Source of the DNA: Pseudomonadota bacterium
GTDB lineage: Bacteria; Pseudomonadota; Gammaproteobacteria; Steroidobacterales; Steroidobacteraceae
Reading direction: 5' to 3'
NCBI GenBank assembly: GCA_023428645.1
Contig: JAEYXD010000030.1
Span: forward strand, 1-43,656
DNA: 43,656 nt
Below the pieces are notes generated by a model. The model made no database searches, was not told the origin of the DNA, and worked only from the letters and a program-made list of their open reading frames with translations. Position 1 is the stretch's first letter. Each line of letters starts with the position of its first letter. Positions 41,272 through 43,656 of the stretch are shown piece by piece. A program made the translations under genes and the position numbers.

Positions 41272-41327
41272 TGATTCACATCCAAAGTGTTGGGGACGCG
41301 AGCTATGGGCCGGGCGCCCGCTTCCGT

Positions 41328-41340
41328 TAGGCTGTCGCGA
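41328..41340 (+). promoter_or_regulatory. Candidate -10 box for a leaderless transcript
   Basis: TAGGCT (41328-41333) lies 6 bases before the ATG at 41340, placing the predicted transcript start at the start codon. The gene lacks a Shine-Dalgarno. The same geometry is seen at the MFS gene (13871). Confidence 0.3.
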
Positions 41341-41657
41341 TGACCTTTCGATCCATCGCGCATCTCATCCTGCATTTCGCGGTTCCGCTCGGCCTCGCGC
41401 TCGTATTCTTTCGCGCGCATTGGCGGCGCGCATTTTCGCTCATGATCCTGACGATGATCGTCGATCTGGATCACCTGTTGGCGAATCCGATCTACGACGC
41501 CGACCGCTGCAGCATCGGCTTTCACCCGCTACATACGTGGCCGGCGATCATGGTGTATGCCGCATTGTTTGCCTATCCGCGAACCCGCCCGATCGGGCTT
41601 GGGCTACTCACTCACATGGCGCTCGACGGTGGCGATTGCGCCTGGATGAAGCACTGA
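41340..41657 (+). CDS. DUF6122-like small membrane protein
   Basis: 105 residues with three hydrophobic segments (FAVPLGLALVFF, AFSLMILTMIV, WPAIMVYAALFAY). Conserved polar motifs sit at their ends: VDLDHLLANPIYD, GFHPLHTW and LLTHMALDGGDCAWM, a His/Asp set that resembles metal-dependent membrane hydrolases of the YdjM type. I recall DUF6122 proteins with these motifs. The ATG has no Shine-Dalgarno, and a -10-like TAGGCT lies 6 bases before it. Converges with the oxidoreductase gene. Confidence 0.8.
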   Translation: MTFRSIAHLILHFAVPLGLALVFFRAHWRRAFSLMILTMIVDLDHLLANPIYDADRCSIGFHPLHTWPAIMVYAALFAYPRTRPIGLGLLTHMALDGGDCAWMKH

Positions 41658-41665
41658 CCGCGACT

Positions 41666-43318
<1,653 letters not shown>

Positions 43319-43390
43319 GCGATGCGCCTCGCCTGGGAACCGCGGTAGCGTACCATCGCCGTCCCCGGTCGTTGACAAGCGAGAGCCATC

Positions 43391-43656
43391 ATGCGCGAGC
43401 AATGCACCCATCTGCATGAGTTTCGAGACGTCACGCCGTCGGCCGACGGCTGCCAGGAATGCCTGGCAAGCCATGGCCGCTGGGTTCACCTGCGAATCTG
43501 CCGCGTCTGCGGCCACGTCGGCTGCTGCGACGATTCGCCGAACAGGCACGCAACGAAGCATTTCCAGGCGACGCAGCATCCGGTCATGGAAACCTACGAT
43601 CCGCCGGACGGCTGGGGCTGGTGCTACGTCGATCGCGTGATGATCGATCTGGAAGG
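43391..43656 (+). CDS. UBP-type zinc-finger protein (cut by window end)
   Basis: The first 88 residues are visible. They contain a ZnF-UBP fold: Cys5 and His7 or nearby, CQECL (Cys21, Cys24), RICRVCGHVGCCD (Cys37, Cys40, Cys45), then His and Cys ligands in RHATKHF and TQHP. In eukaryotes this domain binds the ubiquitin C-terminus; bacterial copies are short and of unknown function. It shares a 72-base divergent promoter region with the cNMP/TrxR-like fusion, a pairing I recall from other genomes. GAGAG precedes the ATG. Confidence 0.85.
   Translation, partial: MREQCTHLHEFRDVTPSADGCQECLASHGRWVHLRICRVCGHVGCCDDSPNRHATKHFQATQHPVMETYDPPDGWGWCYVDRVMIDLE

Noticed and set aside
43372..43377. TTGACA as -35 box for the UBP zinc-finger gene
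   Set aside because: A matching -10 would fall inside the coding sequence.

Overview
The window is a GC-rich (roughly two thirds G+C), densely packed bacterial chromosome segment. It has no mobile element, CRISPR array, rRNA or tRNA that I can see. The gene content fits an aerobic gammaproteobacterium, perhaps near Steroidobacterales, Nevskiales or Xanthomonadales: a caa3-type oxidase, PEP carboxylase, an RND efflux system with an OprM-like lipoprotein, paired periplasmic amidohydrolases, DUF4136 and DUF4197 lipoproteins, a DksA/TraR zinc finger and a UBP zinc-finger protein. The taxonomic placement is inference from gene content only.

Layout. 1-3731 (minus) is a translationally coupled operon: membrane-anchored SDR, di-haem cytochrome c, mono-haem cytochrome c lipoprotein, CoxB with a fused cytochrome c domain, and CtaD (cut by the window edge). 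3931-4305 is a lone receiver-domain protein. 4328-7735 (minus) is a lipoprotein alpha/beta hydrolase coupled to a NatAB-like ABC exporter. 8045-13792 is a complete RND tripartite efflux operon, followed by an MFS exporter, a DoxX protein and a small protein. 16172-18856 is ppc. 19087-19602 holds two tandem paralogous micropeptide genes, each with its own Shine-Dalgarno and near-identical terminator. 19694-20704 (minus) is a TerC/Alx-family gene preceded by a yybP-ykoY (Mn2+) riboswitch. 20971-26303 holds an M20 amidohydrolase, an EAL protein with altered motifs and an amidohydrolase pair of which one member lacks the metal ligands. 26411-31300 holds a GNAT, a hypothetical protein, a phosphodiester glycosidase, an M48 protease with TPR-like tail, a cupin and a DUF4136 lipoprotein. 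31322-33525 (minus) pairs a DUF2946-like His-rich protein with a BNR-propeller/thioredoxin fusion, possibly copper-related. 33633-35901 holds a short asparaginase and a TPR protein.

35987-37256 is a DAHP synthase gene preceded by a short leader peptide rich in Phe/Tyr/Trp codons and a terminator/antiterminator pair, a textbook attenuator arrangement. 37267-43656 holds small membrane and zinc-finger proteins, a second GNAT, an orphan ModA, a 73-aa protein behind a sigma-54-type promoter, a DUF4197 lipoprotein, a DUF6122-like membrane protein, and a cNMP-binding/thioredoxin-reductase-like fusion divergent from a UBP zinc-finger protein (cut by the edge).

The strongest observations beyond ordinary genes are the aromatic leader/attenuator (35987-36124), the riboswitch (20772-20912, minus), the duplicated micropeptide modules (19087-19682), the sigma-54 promoter at 40264-40279 and the catalytic/pseudo-enzyme amidohydrolase pair (23572-26303).
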